From: Rhizodiscina lignyota
Taxonomy: Eukaryota > Ascomycota > Dothideomycetes > Aulographales > Rhizodiscinaceae
Assembly (NCBI GenBank): GCA_010015805.1
Contig: ML978126.1
Coordinates: 1,550,001 to 1,614,000 of the forward strand
Reading direction: 5' to 3'
Length of the DNA stretch: 64,000 nt
Part shown: positions 1 through 11,103 of the stretch, one piece after another
Position numbering within the stretch: position 1 is the first letter of the stretch
Layout of the letters: every line of letters starts with the position of its first letter
The notes under the pieces: generated by a model
What the model was told of the DNA's origin: nothing
Seen by the model: the letters and a program-made list of their open reading frames with translations, nothing else
Database searches by the model: none
Position numbers and translations under genes: made by a program

Positions 1-683
1 AGAGCAGACTATACCATCTTCAATCGTACATTCTCGCCAATCTCGACACTCTCACTTCCACCTCCCCCATGCACGCCGTCTCCCTTAGCGTATTTTACTT
101 CTCCGGCGCATACTACCACCTCTCTAAGCGGCTCTTCCACCTGCGCTACATCTTCTCTCGACAAGTTGAGCCCTCGGAGCAGCGTGTGGGCTACGAAGTC
201 CTCGGCGTCCTGCTAGTCCTACAACTCGCAGTACAAGCATGGCTGCACGTTTCGAATACAGCATCCGGGCGGATTGGCAGCGTCGCGAACCCGGAGAATA
301 TGATCGGTGGGACTGCCGTGCTCGATCATGGCGTCGAAGTCTCGCTTGATCCGAATGCGTATAGCAGCAATAATGCACTGCTGCTGGACAGTCCGGAGAA
401 GCAGCCGGATGCGAACAGTTTAGAGAGGATGACGCACACGAAGGTATTACCGGCGGAGACGTATCGGTATCATTTGACGGATAACGATGTCATGGGGTGG
501 ATCAGTGGTCGGCAGGCGAGGAAGTGCACCCTGTGCTTAGAGGAGCTGAAGGATCCGAGTGTGACGACGTGTGGGCATGTCTTTTGCTGGAATTGTATTG
601 GGGACTGGGTGAGGGAGAAGCCGGAGTGTCCTCTTTGTCGACAGCATGTTTTGATTCAGCATATCCTGCCGCTTAGAGGCTGA
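1..683 (+). CDS. PEX10: Peroxisome biogenesis factor 10 (RING E3 ligase), 3' part
   Basis: Partial gene: the reading frame is already open at base 3, and the N-terminal membrane part lies outside the window. PEX10 is a peroxisomal membrane RING E3 ligase that acts with PEX2 and PEX12 to ubiquitinate the import receptor PEX5 for recycling. The C-terminus carries a complete C3HC4 RING: CTLC, then CGHVFCWNC, then CPLC, followed by a short tail ending HILPLRG, which is typical of fungal PEX10. A hydrophobic stretch (VLGVLLVLQLAVQ) precedes a variable acidic linker. No intron is visible in the visible part. It converges on the beta-7 proteasome gene, with about 196 bp between stop codons. The methionine at base 69 is internal, not the start. 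Confidence 0.93.
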   Translation, partial: SRLYHLQSYILANLDTLTSTSPMHAVSLSVFYFSGAYYHLSKRLFHLRYIFSRQVEPSEQRVGYEVLGVLLVLQLAVQAWLHVSNTASGRIGSVANPENMIGGTAVLDHGVEVSLDPNAYSSNNALLLDSPEKQPDANSLERMTHTKVLPAETYRYHLTDNDVMGWISGRQARKCTLCLEELKDPSVTTCGHVFCWNCIGDWVREKPECPLCRQHVLIQHILPLRG

Positions 684-879
684 TCGAGAGCCCCGGGAGC
701 GGATTGTGGCTTTAAATAGTAAATGATACCCAACGCACAATGTAATTTGGAAATGAGACGAGGCAAGAGGTTGCTTGAATGTTTTCAAGATGATATCTCT
801 CGAACCGACGCCCATGCGCCAATCTACTGATGTAGGTATCGAACATTCAAAACCGATGCATGCACGACACCAAAGATAC

Positions 880-1802
880 CTAGACCACCTGCGTTCCGTA
901 TCCCTTTATCCGGTCCGCAAACGCCCAGCTCTGGTTCTCCAGTTTCTCATCCTCTTTCAAGTCGATGCCATCCTTGGTCACCACAGCGATGCTGTACTTG
1001 TCCATGCTCCTCGCATCTCTGTAGAACAACACCTTCATGCAGTCTCGGATCGTCTGCACCGCCGTCTCCTTGTCCAGGTTCGCCACTGATGCCTCATCTG
1101 GCACCACCTTCCTCATGATGGGCTGCGCAAGATGCGCACCGAAGCCCGTTGCCAGCGAAGGGCTCGAGAAAGTCGTGCCAAGCAAGTCAACAGACGCCAG
1201 GAACGGCTTCTCGTCGTTGCCGAAGCCAGCCACCAGGATCTGATTCCACAACGGGTTAAAGTCTGAACGCCTCCGGTACATCACTTTGCTCATGTAGGTG
1301 TGCAGGTTCTTCGCGTTGAGGGATTCGAGGTTTGATGTGTCATCTGTGTCATCCGATGCAGAGGAGTAAGAGGAGTAGTTCTCGCGGATCGCGAGTGAGA
1401 GCAGCAAGCGGTCCAGATACTGCATGTCCGAGACGTCACCACCAAAGCCGAGGATCGTAGACTTGTTGAACTGGCGGAGGCGCTTCACGTCAGTGAAACG
1501 AGCAAGGGAGCCGTATGATGCTGTACATGGTCAATTAGTATCGTCTCGGAAGACAGAACGAAGGATGATACGGACCCAAGTTGTCGGTAGCAATGACAAC
1601 GCCATCCTTGAACTTGATGGCTATGACTGATGTGCCGGTGACGATAGGCTGCTGAGTGGATTGCTTTGGGCCGGATGTCTGGAAGTAGGAGTGGTCATAG
1701 GCACCGTAGACATCGTCTCTGGGCTGTCACGAGAGTTAGCTACAGCTTCGAATGGTGGGTGTTAGAAAGTACCCTTCCCCAGGCTTGGGGCAAATGATTC
1801 AT
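880..1802 (-). CDS. PRE4: 20S proteasome subunit beta type-7 (Pre4 / PSMB4 family)
   Basis: Non-catalytic beta-7 subunit of the 20S proteasome core. I read three exons on the minus strand: 1802–1773, 1723–1576 and 1520–880 (819 nt, 272 aa). The tiny first exon encodes [10 protein letters not shown], the conserved N-terminus of this subunit. Exon 2 begins [15 protein letters not shown] and contains [12 protein letters not shown]. Exon 3 holds the [13 protein letters not shown] and GDVSDMQ blocks and ends with the family signature [11 protein letters not shown]. The introns are 49 and 55 nt with GT and AG ends, and the first has a CTAAC branch site. Phases add up exactly. It is divergent from the MYND gene and convergent with PEX10. 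A shorter model starting inside exon 3 would lose the propeptide and conserved beta strands. Confidence 0.94.
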
Positions 1803-2469
1803 TTCGAGGCCCTCAGTCTGATGCGGAGAAGGAGGATGTCTAGTTGAAGCAGAGAGAAAGAATGCTCCAAGTATTTGTGGTTGTGTTGCTTGGAGTTGCA
1901 GTTGAAGGCGTAGCTTCTGGCTAGGCTGGAGCTTGACGCGAAGCTCTGGCTCTGCAGCGCGACGCGGCAAAACAGTTTCTCCGAGCTTCACTTCACTCGC
2001 CGCTCCCTAGCCAACACCACAACACCAACCTGCCATTGTCAATCAGATAATCGGGGAAAAACTTGACGAATTCTTTAATTGAGTAATGGAGTCGTATGGA
2101 CTGATGATGACTGTCCTACCTGAATGCATTTGTGAGGTTGGACATGGGCACGAAGGGCAAGCTCTGCCAAAGTCAACCCCATGGACCATCAAACGTGTAA
2201 TTACGGGCAATACTCCTTGCCGACTTCGGCCCTACGCCAAATGAATTCACCTTTGCGTCATTCACTGTGTTCGATGGCCCCTCGTGTCACGTGCGCGGTA
2301 TGTTGACAGGCGCACGCGGTGTTGACTTTTCCCACACCACCTAAAAGCCTCAGATCCTCCCTTCAATATCTCTCACAAAATATTCAAAGCCTATCACTCA
2401 GTGTTGAAGCATTCCAGCCTGTATGAAGCCTTTGGGCTTATATTAGGGAGGAAAATCCAAATCTTCAAC
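1803..2469. other. Intergenic: shared upstream region of PRE4 and the MYND gene
   Basis: A 667-bp divergent intergenic region. It starts with the 5' untranslated stretch of PRE4. I looked for the yeast Rpn4 element GGTGGCAAA on both strands and did not see it. No coding signal is convincing here. Confidence 0.5.
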
Positions 2470-3111
2470 ATGGACGGTATTATGAATCCCTCCTAATGTT
2501 GTTTTGCAAAGCTAATCCACTCAGGACTTCCTCCTGGCGATCGCATATGCAAAACATGCGAGAAGAAAGAGTCGAAGATGCTCAAGCGGCGCAATCCTAA
2601 GTCCTTCATATGCTGTCCCGACTGCGGCATCGCGCTCTACTGTTCTCCTGGTTGCCGAGATCTCGACTGGCCGCTTCACGCCACGTTCTGTGACTGGCCG
2701 AACGTCGAATTCCACCTCAAACTTATACAGGATGGCATCTGGCTGCGCAGTTTGGGAACCGATGGACATCCTCATCAATGGATATATGCCCTGCTCCTGG
2801 ATTCTTATCGCTATCGCATCAAAGACGAGATGAGCTATTTCGGCAAAGTCGACCACGACTCTATCTACGGTGGCGGTATTCCGAAAATCGGCTTCGAGAA
2901 GTTTCTCATTGCGGCAGAAAAGAATATCAAGTTGCCGTTCTGGTGGACAGAGGAGATGCGCAAGAAGTGCATCAAATTTGGAGCACATAGTGGCTTGTAT
3001 CTCGAGATTACTGACGATTGGAAGTTTCGGAAGGAACTGCCAACGCTGCTCCTCATATTGGCGGAGAAGATCCTTGGGTCACCCGCAGGTGAGCAGCCAG
3101 AGGGCAATTGA
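2470..3111 (+). CDS. MYND-type zinc finger protein, small
   Basis: Two exons, 2470–2476 and 2525–3111 (594 nt, 197 aa). The first exon codes only for MDG and is joined across a 48-nt intron ending TCCACTCAG. The N-terminus then reads CKTCEKKE, ICCPDC, YCSPGCRDLDW and HATFCDW. This is the C-x2-C, C-x2-C, Y-C-S-x2-C, H-x3-C pattern of a MYND zinc finger, a protein-interaction module. No SET domain or other enzyme motif follows. The remaining 140 residues (WYAL-, LIAAEKNI-type helices) are not recognised. A model without the micro-exon would start at 2578 and lose the first metal-binding pair, so I prefer the two-exon form. The cellular role is unknown. Confidence 0.8.
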
Positions 3112-3618
3112 GCCAGGGCGAGGTACATGATGTAGATGAATGCACAGAGCGGGATACATGTCCATGTTGTCACCGCATACGCATATCGGTAGTCAGCGAG
3201 CCGAGAAAATTGAGAGGAACCTGGGCTAGGATAGGCTACCCGCGATACGGGGATCGGGTGCATCATGAACATGCTAGAAGAAACGCACTGCTATCCTGCT
3301 CTAAAAATCTCCCTCTAATTTGGCATCCTCTCTACGAACGCGCGTGAGCCTTCCGACCAATAACTGGCGGACGACAGAGCCTCGTGGGAGCTTCTCTGCG
3401 TGGTAACAAAGCCATCGTGTGTTCTATTCTTGGCAAGGTAGGCTAGCAGGTGGTGCCATTGTGCGGCAAATTTATTGTTCTGATGAGCACCTTGCCCTCG
3501 CACTTCTCTAACAACACCTTGAGACACACAACAAACCTTTCCAGCTCTAAAACCTCTTCCAACTTCTAAACTTTCCCTCTACCAACAGAAGAAGCTATCA
3601 TATCTTCGTTCAAGCACA
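3112..3618. other. Intergenic upstream of BTB array
   Basis: About 507 bp between the MYND gene and the first BTB gene. The last 70 bp are rich in C and T (TTTCCAGCTCTAAAACC and similar), as expected for a fungal core promoter and 5' leader. I see no gene. Confidence 0.4.
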
Positions 3619-4569
3619 ATGGCAGACGTCAATATTGCTGAAGCTGGCGATGTCGTCCTCGTGGTCGGCCCTGAAGCAAAACGTAAGTATTCTCTCCATC
3701 ACACAATACGTCGCCTAGAGAAGAACATCCAAGATGTTGCTTTGTTCGTCCAATGCATTTGCAAAGGAGGTCGAGTCTGCTTTGATTGCTCTACAATACT
3801 TATAATTCGAGAGTTTTTTTTCAAATTAGGAGGTGTTCACTGTTCAAAACACAGCTAACCTTATATATATCCTTCAGGCATCCGTGTCTCCTCCATCTTT
3901 CTCTCCGTAGTCTCGCCCATCTTCGACAACATGCTCAATGGCAACGGCGGCGGCATGGTCATATACCGCGGCCCCGGTCTACCAAGAGAAATCGTGATGG
4001 TGCAGGACAAACCAGAAGCTGCCGAGCTGTTCTGTTACGTCGTGCACCACATCGGACCAAGGGTCCCGCGCAAGATCCTCACGCATGAGCTCTACGACTT
4101 TTCGGCCTTCGTGCAGAAGTACCAGGCGCATATGTGCGTCGAGCACGTCGGATACTTCTGGTTGCAGGCAGCGTTGGCCGATACACCCGCGTGTTTGACG
4201 GCTAGCCTGTGGACGCTGTTCGGTGCGGCCCACTACCTAAACGATGCCGAGAACTTCAACAAGATCTCGTGCAGGTTGATAGCGGAGGCTCCACCGGTTG
4301 GTGCCGTTGCCGTCGATGTTCCCGTTAATATCCCAAGGGCCGTCGTTGGTTAGTTAGGAGCTTCTAAATCTATGATCTAATACTCTCACTGCTGTGTAGA
4401 CGATATCAACGAGATATCCCCACGACTAGCTGGCATTTCTAACGGAAGCTTGCGGATGATTCAAGGGCTCTGTCTGGACTGCGTGCAGGCTGGGGCGCCG
4501 AGGCAAGGCGGGAGTTGCAGAGTGCCGCACGAGGAGGGACATTGGATGGCGGTGTGGGGCCATGAGTGA
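3619..4569 (+). CDS. BTB/POZ domain protein, array copy 1
   Basis: Three exons, 3619–3682, 3878–4348 and 4400–4569 (705 nt, 234 aa). The first exon has GDVVLVVGPEAK. Exon 2 continues RIRVSSIFLSVVSPIFDNML, the start of a BTB fold in which strand B1 is followed by the helix A1/A2 segment. BTB domains mediate dimerisation and can recruit Cullin-3. Further on come ELFCYVVHHI and DFSAFVQKYQ, which match the corresponding blocks of copies 2 and 3 at 6158 and 8818. The last exon ends in GLCLDCVQAGA...GGSCRVPHEEG, the cysteine motif shared by the whole array. The first intron is long for this locus (195 nt). There is no Kelch or MATH domain. Adaptor function is inferred from the fold; the substrate is unknown. 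Confidence 0.82.
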
Positions 4570-6157
4570 AGCTGCTGAAACACTCATCAACATTGACAAT
4601 CCCCTTGGTCTATTAGCCCCCAGCGCTAGCACAGCCACTCATCATTATTGACCAAGGCTTTGATCTATCGGATCAGGGCAAGCACAAGGTTTCTCAACAG
4701 TACTGGCCAACTCCTTGATCTCTCGTACTATGGCGATCACACAGATTCCAGGCGTTTTCAAGTCGTTGCCTAGCAAGGCTTGCTTTTGTTTGTTTACTCT
4801 GCTCGATGTTTCTGCACTTCTCCGCGAGCTTGTGGCTCTAACTACTTCCGTAGTTAGACTCAGAGACTCATAATGTGTTAAAGAACGTAAAAGTTGGTAT
4901 AATTATATGAGGAGTTTGCTTGTGAAGTACCCAATCAAATTGTGTTCATTAAAGAGAACGCGATATTCGCCACGTTTTCCAATCGCTTCGATGTTACGAC
5001 CTAGTATACCGGAAAGGAAGCACTCTAAGATGGTTTCTTTTGACGAATCGTGCATCGAATCCAGATCTACCCGCATTGACTCGTGGCAGTTCATCGTGTG
5101 GCATTCCAAGTATACTTCCCTTAATGTGAAAGCCAGGCGCAGGCAAGGATGCTCCTCTTGAAACAAACTGAAGTATTTTATGGGAGCAGGGAGACCTTGT
5201 ATAGATTTGTCTACGAGTTACTGTTGATGGCAATGTGGAAAGTTGGCGAAAGACGCGTGACCCCTTACTAAATGTCGCGTGCGTGGCATGGACTTGACTC
5301 TGGGCAAACGACTTTTGTACATCCACACCTCAAGGGTCAGAATGAGGAGGGGCTGTGCAGACATCAATCATTATAGTTGTGCTTGTAATCTCACGGTCCC
5401 GTAACCAATTAGGGAATGCCCATTGGTTTTACGTATGTAGATAGGAGGCAAAAGTCTAGGGTTCGGGCTGAACGCTTCATTCTGTCTAGTCCATCACATT
5501 AAAAGCTAAAGACATGGCCTTCAGGAGAAAATAGTCAATTAAAATTCCACTAGTAATACAAACAGCTGTAGTATTTCAGCATAGCAATATTAGCTGATAA
5601 ATAATGCGATTCCAACAGAACCGCCGTTAGGAGCCGTTAATGCTCGACAGAGGCTCAGAGAAAGAAACTTCTTTAATAAATAGTCCAGTATTAGCAACAG
5701 CGTAAAACAAATATGAGTATGATGGCCCAGATGCTGATGTGGAATGATATGCTAGATTACTAGTTGAACATAACTAGTACGTCTCCAGAAGCAACTATAA
5801 TTACTAAGACGTAGTAACCCTTTTCAACACCTCTAAAGTAATACAGTGACCATAAGAAATATAAGGTCCTGTGATTAATGAGTGTATAAGAGCAATTTAC
5901 ACCGAGCTAGATCCGACAAGACTCTAGTAACGTGAAACTACAGACCACGTGAACATATGCACATATTATAACACAACGGTCACGTCATTAACTGTCAATG
6001 ACATTTTCCTTGCAAACTAAGAACCTTATATTTCTTTCCCCTGTCAACATCCACTCAGGCTGCTTCCAATTTCTTCCATTATCAACACCACCTCAAGCCA
6101 GTTCCGGTAACAATCTCTTCGACGTTCAGCACGACACAACCAATCCGCATCAAAACC
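4570..6157. other. Intergenic, partly AT-rich, between BTB copies 1 and 2
   Basis: Nearly 1.6 kb. From about 5,500 to 5,990 the base composition is visibly AT-rich compared with the flanking genes, with runs such as TTAAAATTCC and AATAATGCG, as in an old repeat or a mutated element. A minus-strand open frame at 5166–4903 (87 codons) overlaps an equally long plus-strand one and has no recognisable motif. I call no gene. Confidence 0.4.
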
Positions 6158-7199
6158 ATGCAGGACATCGAAATTGCCCCTGAAGGAGATGTCATCCTTA
6201 TCGTCGGCGATGTCGAGAGCGAGAACGCCTGTCGCCTCCGTGTCCAGTCCGTGGTCCTTTGCGCTGCCTCTCCAGTCTTTGAGCGAATGCTCACTAGTGG
6301 CTTCTCCGAGTCTATCGGACTCGACAGCTCGAATCCTAAAGAGATTCCCCTCCCTGGAGATAATCCCGACATTGTCCAACTCTTCTGCAAGATCGCACAC
6401 TTCAAGAACACCGATGTGCCGCACTGCCCCTCCGCCGACATGTTCCTAGACTTCGCTGTCTTCGTGGACAAGTACGGATGCCAGGCTACTATGAGCTTGG
6501 TTATTACGCTGTGGTCGGCGCATGTTAAGGAACTGCACATGGTGGATGATTACACACTGCTCGTGGAGGCAAAAGATTACCAAGATGATCCGGACAACTA
6601 TAAGCGCCTGTCGAATCTCTTCATGCTGAACGTCAATCCGAGCAAGCCACCTCGGGAGCCGAAATACGAGATGGACCCACGGATCTTCGGTAAGTCCTAC
6701 TGATTAGAGCCAACCCTTCGTACTTGGAGGGGTGTAAGGCTAACAACGGCGTGCAGAGAAAATGACGAACATGGCGAGCGAAGCCCGCAGCAACCTCCGC
6801 CAGGCCATAGAAGACGCTATCTTGGACGTTCCAGCCACCACAGAAGAACGCACAAAAATACTCCAGGAGCACTTCTGCAACGTCTGCGCGACGGTTAACC
6901 CTGGCCTGCCCTTTGGCCTGCGTTTTCTCGCGGCGGCCGGCCTTTGGCCCATCTACCAGCTGCCAAGTACCGTCGGCGGGATCCTCGAGCGGATGCAGGC
7001 ACTTGATGGGATTGACTCCGACGATGATGACGTGGAGGATTGCTGTCTGTTGCGAAAGCATTTGACCGAGGGGTGGAGGAAGGCGGATATTCTCGGCGCG
7101 GCTGACCGTGCGAGGAGCACCTGCGCTGGCCTCTGCTTGGACTGCGAGCGCGCAGGCGGTTATCGTGAAGACTGCCCCGGCCGAGTTCATCATGGTTGA
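6158..7199 (+). CDS. BTB/POZ domain protein, array copy 2
   Basis: Two exons, 6158–6689 and 6757–7199 (975 nt, 324 aa). The start is MQDIEIAPEGDVILIVGD. The BTB core reads RLRVQSVVLCAASPVFERML, then PKEIPLPGDNPDIVQLFC and DFAVFVDKYGC, the closest match to copy 3. The 67-nt intron interrupts after DPRIFG, at the same position as in copy 3. The second exon starts EKMTNMASEARSN, has an acidic loop (DSDDDDVED) and ends with TCAGLCLDCERAGGYREDCPGRVHHG. The four-residue spacing CLDC is conserved in all copies and could bind a metal, but no complete zinc-finger pattern is visible. It is the best-preserved copy of the array. Confidence 0.85.
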
Positions 7200-8817
7200 T
7201 TGGGTGATTGGAGCACAATGTTGGTGGAAGAGCGAGAAAGGAGCTATAGCAGAGATAGATATGAAAGCTTGAATGAATGTCACAAAGGCTTCGAACAGCC
7301 TTTAAAAGTTGCCAAACAAATCCTCGCCTTCTCGTTGCTTTTGCTAGTGCTGAAAACAGCTATTTAGGCTTCTCTTCTTGCGGCCATAAGCGCAAAAACC
7401 TGGTACTCTGCTGTGAGCTGCTCTGTTAGACGTTCAAACCTCAACGCCAACTCCGAAGATGGAGCATATTGGATATTCGCAACGATTATAGAGCATCAGT
7501 ACGGGTGTCGTATTCAGAGCCTACTTGGCGGCGAGCCTCTGTAGCTTTTGAACTTGGAAGTTCAGAAGTTGGCGTTGATTCTACGTGGGTGTACAAGAAC
7601 TCAAAGCAGCACTACAATCCAGCTTTCTTCCATGACGGTCGGGTTCTCGGCGTGGGGTTATCTCATCAATATAGCAATATGCACCGGTTTGTGTCTTAAT
7701 TGCGAGCGTGCTAACGAGCGAATGGTGGGAGGAACTTGTCGGCTCGCATATAACGGAGCCGGACAGTGCATATGTGCTCGAATGATATGTGATTGGATCA
7801 TCGTAGGAGGAGGGTGGAAGAGTATTCAGTATCGCAGTTTAGACGTATATACTCAACGGCAGATCTACTAAAAGTTAGCTTTTCTAATAATGAAGCTGTT
7901 CTTCGAGATTATCGTGCTTATACGTCTGCTATTGCTCTAGAGTTGCTGCATTTGAAATCTCAGCCTGTTCAGGGCCCATCAAGCAACTTCTGAAAGTGAA
8001 GGTGAGATATACAACGTGAACGGTGCTTTAGCAGGTAGTACGCTCCTGAATCAGGCAAACTACTTGGTCACTGCTATTGCGTTTAGAATTCGACCTTTCT
8101 TGCATGCCGTTTTTGTATCTCGCTAGCAGGGTTTTGTTGACATGGTACAGGAGTATTGCTGATTAGTTTTAAAATTGTAATAGGCAAGTGTGTGAGGGGG
8201 AGAGTCAGAAAGGGTAAATAGGGAGTGCATACTCTACAATCAATTGTCTTGAAGTTAGCCTCTGTATTGACGTAGCCAGCGGATTGCGTATGGCGTCGTT
8301 CCCTTTACTTGTCTTCCATTCAACAGCAGCTGCGGAGAAGAGAAGGAGATCTAGAATAAGTTATGCCACCGAGGAGACACCCGCCACACCAAAGAGAAGG
8401 AAGGGCTATTCATGATGAAAGCGCTTTTCGATCCCACTATGCTCATAATTGAATCATTTCTCCTTTGCTTTTAGATTTGATAAGGCTAGAATTTCTCATG
8501 GGCATTTGCAGTGTGCAGGCCTTTTCAAAGAATGATGCCACTGTTTGTAGTATCATTCTTGCATCCTGGACGGTCTACCAGACTGCGACAATTATACTGT
8601 CTCCTGAACACAGCTGGAAGCCTACGCAAGGCTTGGGTGGTGGACAGGCCAAAGGATGGTTAATGACATACTGTTCCACGTGGTATGTGTTAATGTTGCA
8701 TCATGGACTGACGGGTTGAGCTAGCCGTATTTGCGGCCTTGCTACCTACAGATTTTTCTCGTCCTCCCATCAACCCCTCAACACCAATTCCACAAGCAAG
8801 TCGCCACAACCACAACG
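7200..8817. other. Intergenic between BTB copies 2 and 3
   Basis: About 1.6 kb. It contains the BTB remnant listed separately at about 7540–7770. The rest (7,870–8,800) is moderately AT-rich, with several stop-dense frames and no recognisable product. The final 60 bp, with CTCCCATCAACCCC and CCACAACCACAACG, look like the 5' leader of copy 3. Confidence 0.4.
7540..7770 (+). pseudogene. Remnant of a BTB-array gene (C-terminal end only)
   Basis: The frame around 7664–7760 reads ICTGLCLNCERANERMVGGTCRLAYNG in pieces. This matches the C-terminal block ICTGLCLDCERAG...GTCRIKHD of array copy 3 almost residue for residue. No BTB fold precedes it in any frame, and no stop or start is placed where the paralogs have them. 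This is what is left of a fourth copy, by partial duplication or deletion of its 5' part. It lies between copies 2 and 3 in the same orientation, as expected for a head-to-tail array. Confidence 0.7.
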
Positions 8818-9848
8818 ATGGAGTCTGAAGACATCGACACAAACGGGGATGTGATATTCGTCGTGGGCTCTCCAGGAGTCCGCTTCCGAGTTTCGTCGCA
8901 CATTGTTTCCGCCGCCTCTCCTGTATTCAAGGCGATGTTCAACGGGGTGTTCGCCGAAGGCCAAGGCCTGAGCAGGGAGAGTCCAAAGGAGATTCCTTTG
9001 CCAGAGGATGAAGTGGAGAACGTTCGACTGTTCTGTCTGATCTCCCATTTCCGGAACCTGGATATCCCAAACAGGGTCGCCGCCAAACAGCTGAGAGATT
9101 TCGCCATCTTCGTCGACAAGTACAACTGCGCTGTGACAATGTACCTGGCCATTGAGAAATGGTTTACCCTCATAGCCAGATCGGATAGTGGCGACGATCT
9201 GGCCTATCTCATCGAGGTCAGCCGAAATTTCAACGAGCCTGAATGGTTCAAGAAGACGACAATGAGCTATACCTACAAAGCCGAAACACAACAGTTTGAT
9301 GGACACCTCTTACGCACTGCTCTCTCGGACAACCTGCTCAGTAAGTTGGCCGACTATCAGGTGTGTTTCATCAGGCTTATTGATTAAGGGCAACTTGCCG
9401 ATCAAGCTCGTAGAGCTCGGGAATATCTCATCAAGACCATTGAGGAGCAGTGCTGGGTTCCGTGAACCCAGGCGCTTTAACCAATTACCATGACGCCAAT
9501 TGCCACCTTATAGACCGCGCTTTCGGCACAGTAACTCGGAGTCTTATCAAGTGGAAGCTGTGGCCTTCACAGAAACTACCGACAGCCATTGTCTCGTGCG
9601 TGTTGCTGATCTTTCAAGTCGATCAAGACGAGTGGAAAGCAACTCAGAACAGAATACGAGGTGCAAAACGTTGCAGCGAGCCCTCGTGCAATCCGGGATT
9701 GAGCTGCCTTGATGAACTATTCATCGTGGCGCCAAACGAGATGGCCCGAATCTGCACCGGCCTCTGCCTTGACTGTGAGCGCGCTGGAGCACGAGTGACG
9801 GACGGGACTTGTCGGATAAAGCATGATGAAAACGGAAAGTGGTTGTAG
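8818..9848 (+). CDS. BTB/POZ domain protein, array copy 3 (frame break in exon 2)
   Basis: Exon 1 is 8818–9340; a 48-nt intron follows (GTAAGT...GATTAAG), and exon 2 starts at 9389. The chosen start gives MESEDIDTNGDVIFVVGS, aligned with copy 2; an upstream in-frame ATG at 8731 would add residues the paralogs lack. The BTB blocks are RFRVSSHIVSAASPVFKAM, PKEIPLPEDEVENVRLFC and DFAIFVDKYNC. Exon 2 reads QLADQARRAREYLIKTIEEQCW and then meets a stop at 9463. The homologous sequence resumes in another frame as SVNPG and runs to ICTGLCLDCERAGARVTDGTCR, stopping at 9848. Read literally, the protein is about 199 aa and lacks the cysteine tail. It may be a young pseudogene or a sequencing indel. Confidence 0.68.
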
Positions 9849-10248
9849 CTGGAACAGTTAACACATTTCATATTGCGAGACGACTGATGCGGGATGACGG
9901 ATGAAGGAGCAATTGGCGGTATGGCTACGAGATGCGAAAATGGCTGCGATGCGCCTAGAAGTTAGCTCGCTAAACAATCAAACTGGGTCTTCAAAATAGA
10001 TCGTGCTTACGGTTTGACATCCTTTCGCTTTTCCGACTTCGCGATTTTGATCCATCACGAGGGAGCTTGAACAGCTTCAGCAAGCGCAAATTAAAGACTT
10101 AGCGTAATGGAGCGATTGAATAGGAGCATGAAAGTGATGAGGAGGAATCTAAAGGACATGGTGAACCCGATATGGTATATTGAGCCTCTAATTCACCGTA
10201 CGCCACAGCGCAATGCAAGCTATAAACCTTTGTAGCTGGTTGCAGTGA
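9849..10248. other. Intergenic, end of BTB array
   Basis: A 400-bp convergent interval between BTB copy 3 and the beta-6 proteasome gene. Nothing coding is recognised; it holds the two 3' ends. Confidence 0.4.
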
Positions 10249-11103
10249 TTAATCCTTCTTCAGTGGCGAGTAGACCTCCTCAATCCCGTCCTTCGTGATG
10301 ATCATCATCTGCAGCCCATCGCCCACCTCAATATGTCTCTCAACCGCACTATCAAACGCATCCCTCACCAACTCTTCTACCGTATTCCTTGGCAGCAACT
10401 CCGCCTTTCTCGGCTGCAGATCATGTCCGTATCCACTCGCCGGGATGTACTGGTTCTTGTAGTTGACCTGATTATCCAAGAACGGCATGATCAAGCTCGC
10501 CGCTGCGCCTGCCGCACGACACTGCTCGCGCTCGTAGCTGCCCACAGGGTCGTAGCTGTACAGCGCACCCTTGCCCTCCTCGTCTAGTCCGCCCAAGATG
10601 GCATGCACATAGTATGGGAAGAAGCGCTTATTGTACAGGATGTGACTCAGACGCTGTGCGCACGCCGCCACGCTCATGTTCTTGCCGTGCTGGTACTTGT
10701 ACATCTTGACCACTGTGTCGAGACGCTCCTTGAGTGCGTCGCCATCTGCGGCAAAACCGACGACGGAGAGAACGATGCTGCTACCGGTGTGCTCGGGTCC
10801 CTCACCGCCGATCTTGAAGAGCTTGGGGACGTAACGCGAGTTGATGTTGTAGCCGGACGTGGAGCGGGTGTCGCCTGCAAGGATGGTAAAGTCGGCGCCG
10901 GAGATGCCTAGTGTCGAGCCACCGTTGTCGGTGTAGCTGCAAACATGTCAGATAGAGTAATATGAAGATCTATGTTTAAGGTCTTACGGGTAGAAACTGT
11001 GTTGTCTCGTGCCATCGGCGGAGATGTGTGTAGTTGGAGTTTGCTTGAAGGAGTAGCCTGGGCCGTTGTCTGCAAGCGGAGGAGCAGTGAAGACGGACGC
11101 CAT
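10249..11103 (-). CDS. PRE7: 20S proteasome subunit beta type-6 (Pre7 / PSMB1 family)
   Basis: Non-catalytic beta-6 subunit of the 20S core. Two exons on the minus strand, 11103–10988 and 10936–10249 (804 nt, 267 aa), with a 51-nt intron GTAAGA...TTTGCAG. The N-terminus MASVFTAPPLADNGPGYSF is followed by YTDNGGSTLGISGADFTILA and GDTRSTSGYNINSRY, then KRFFPYYVHAILGGLDEEGKG and DPVGSYEREQCRAAGAAASL. These are the diagnostic blocks of this subunit. The N-terminal threonine nucleophile of catalytic beta subunits is replaced by the family-typical TLGIS context. A start inside exon 2 would remove half of the fold. It lies head to head with the SAP30BP-like gene across 226 bp. Confidence 0.95.

Noticed and set aside
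4903-5166. Opposing 84- and 87-codon open frames
   Set aside because: Both strands open by chance, no motif, no splice agreement with the BTB genes.
7793-7993. ORF after the BTB remnant
   Set aside because: No similarity to the BTB paralogs or other families; likely random.
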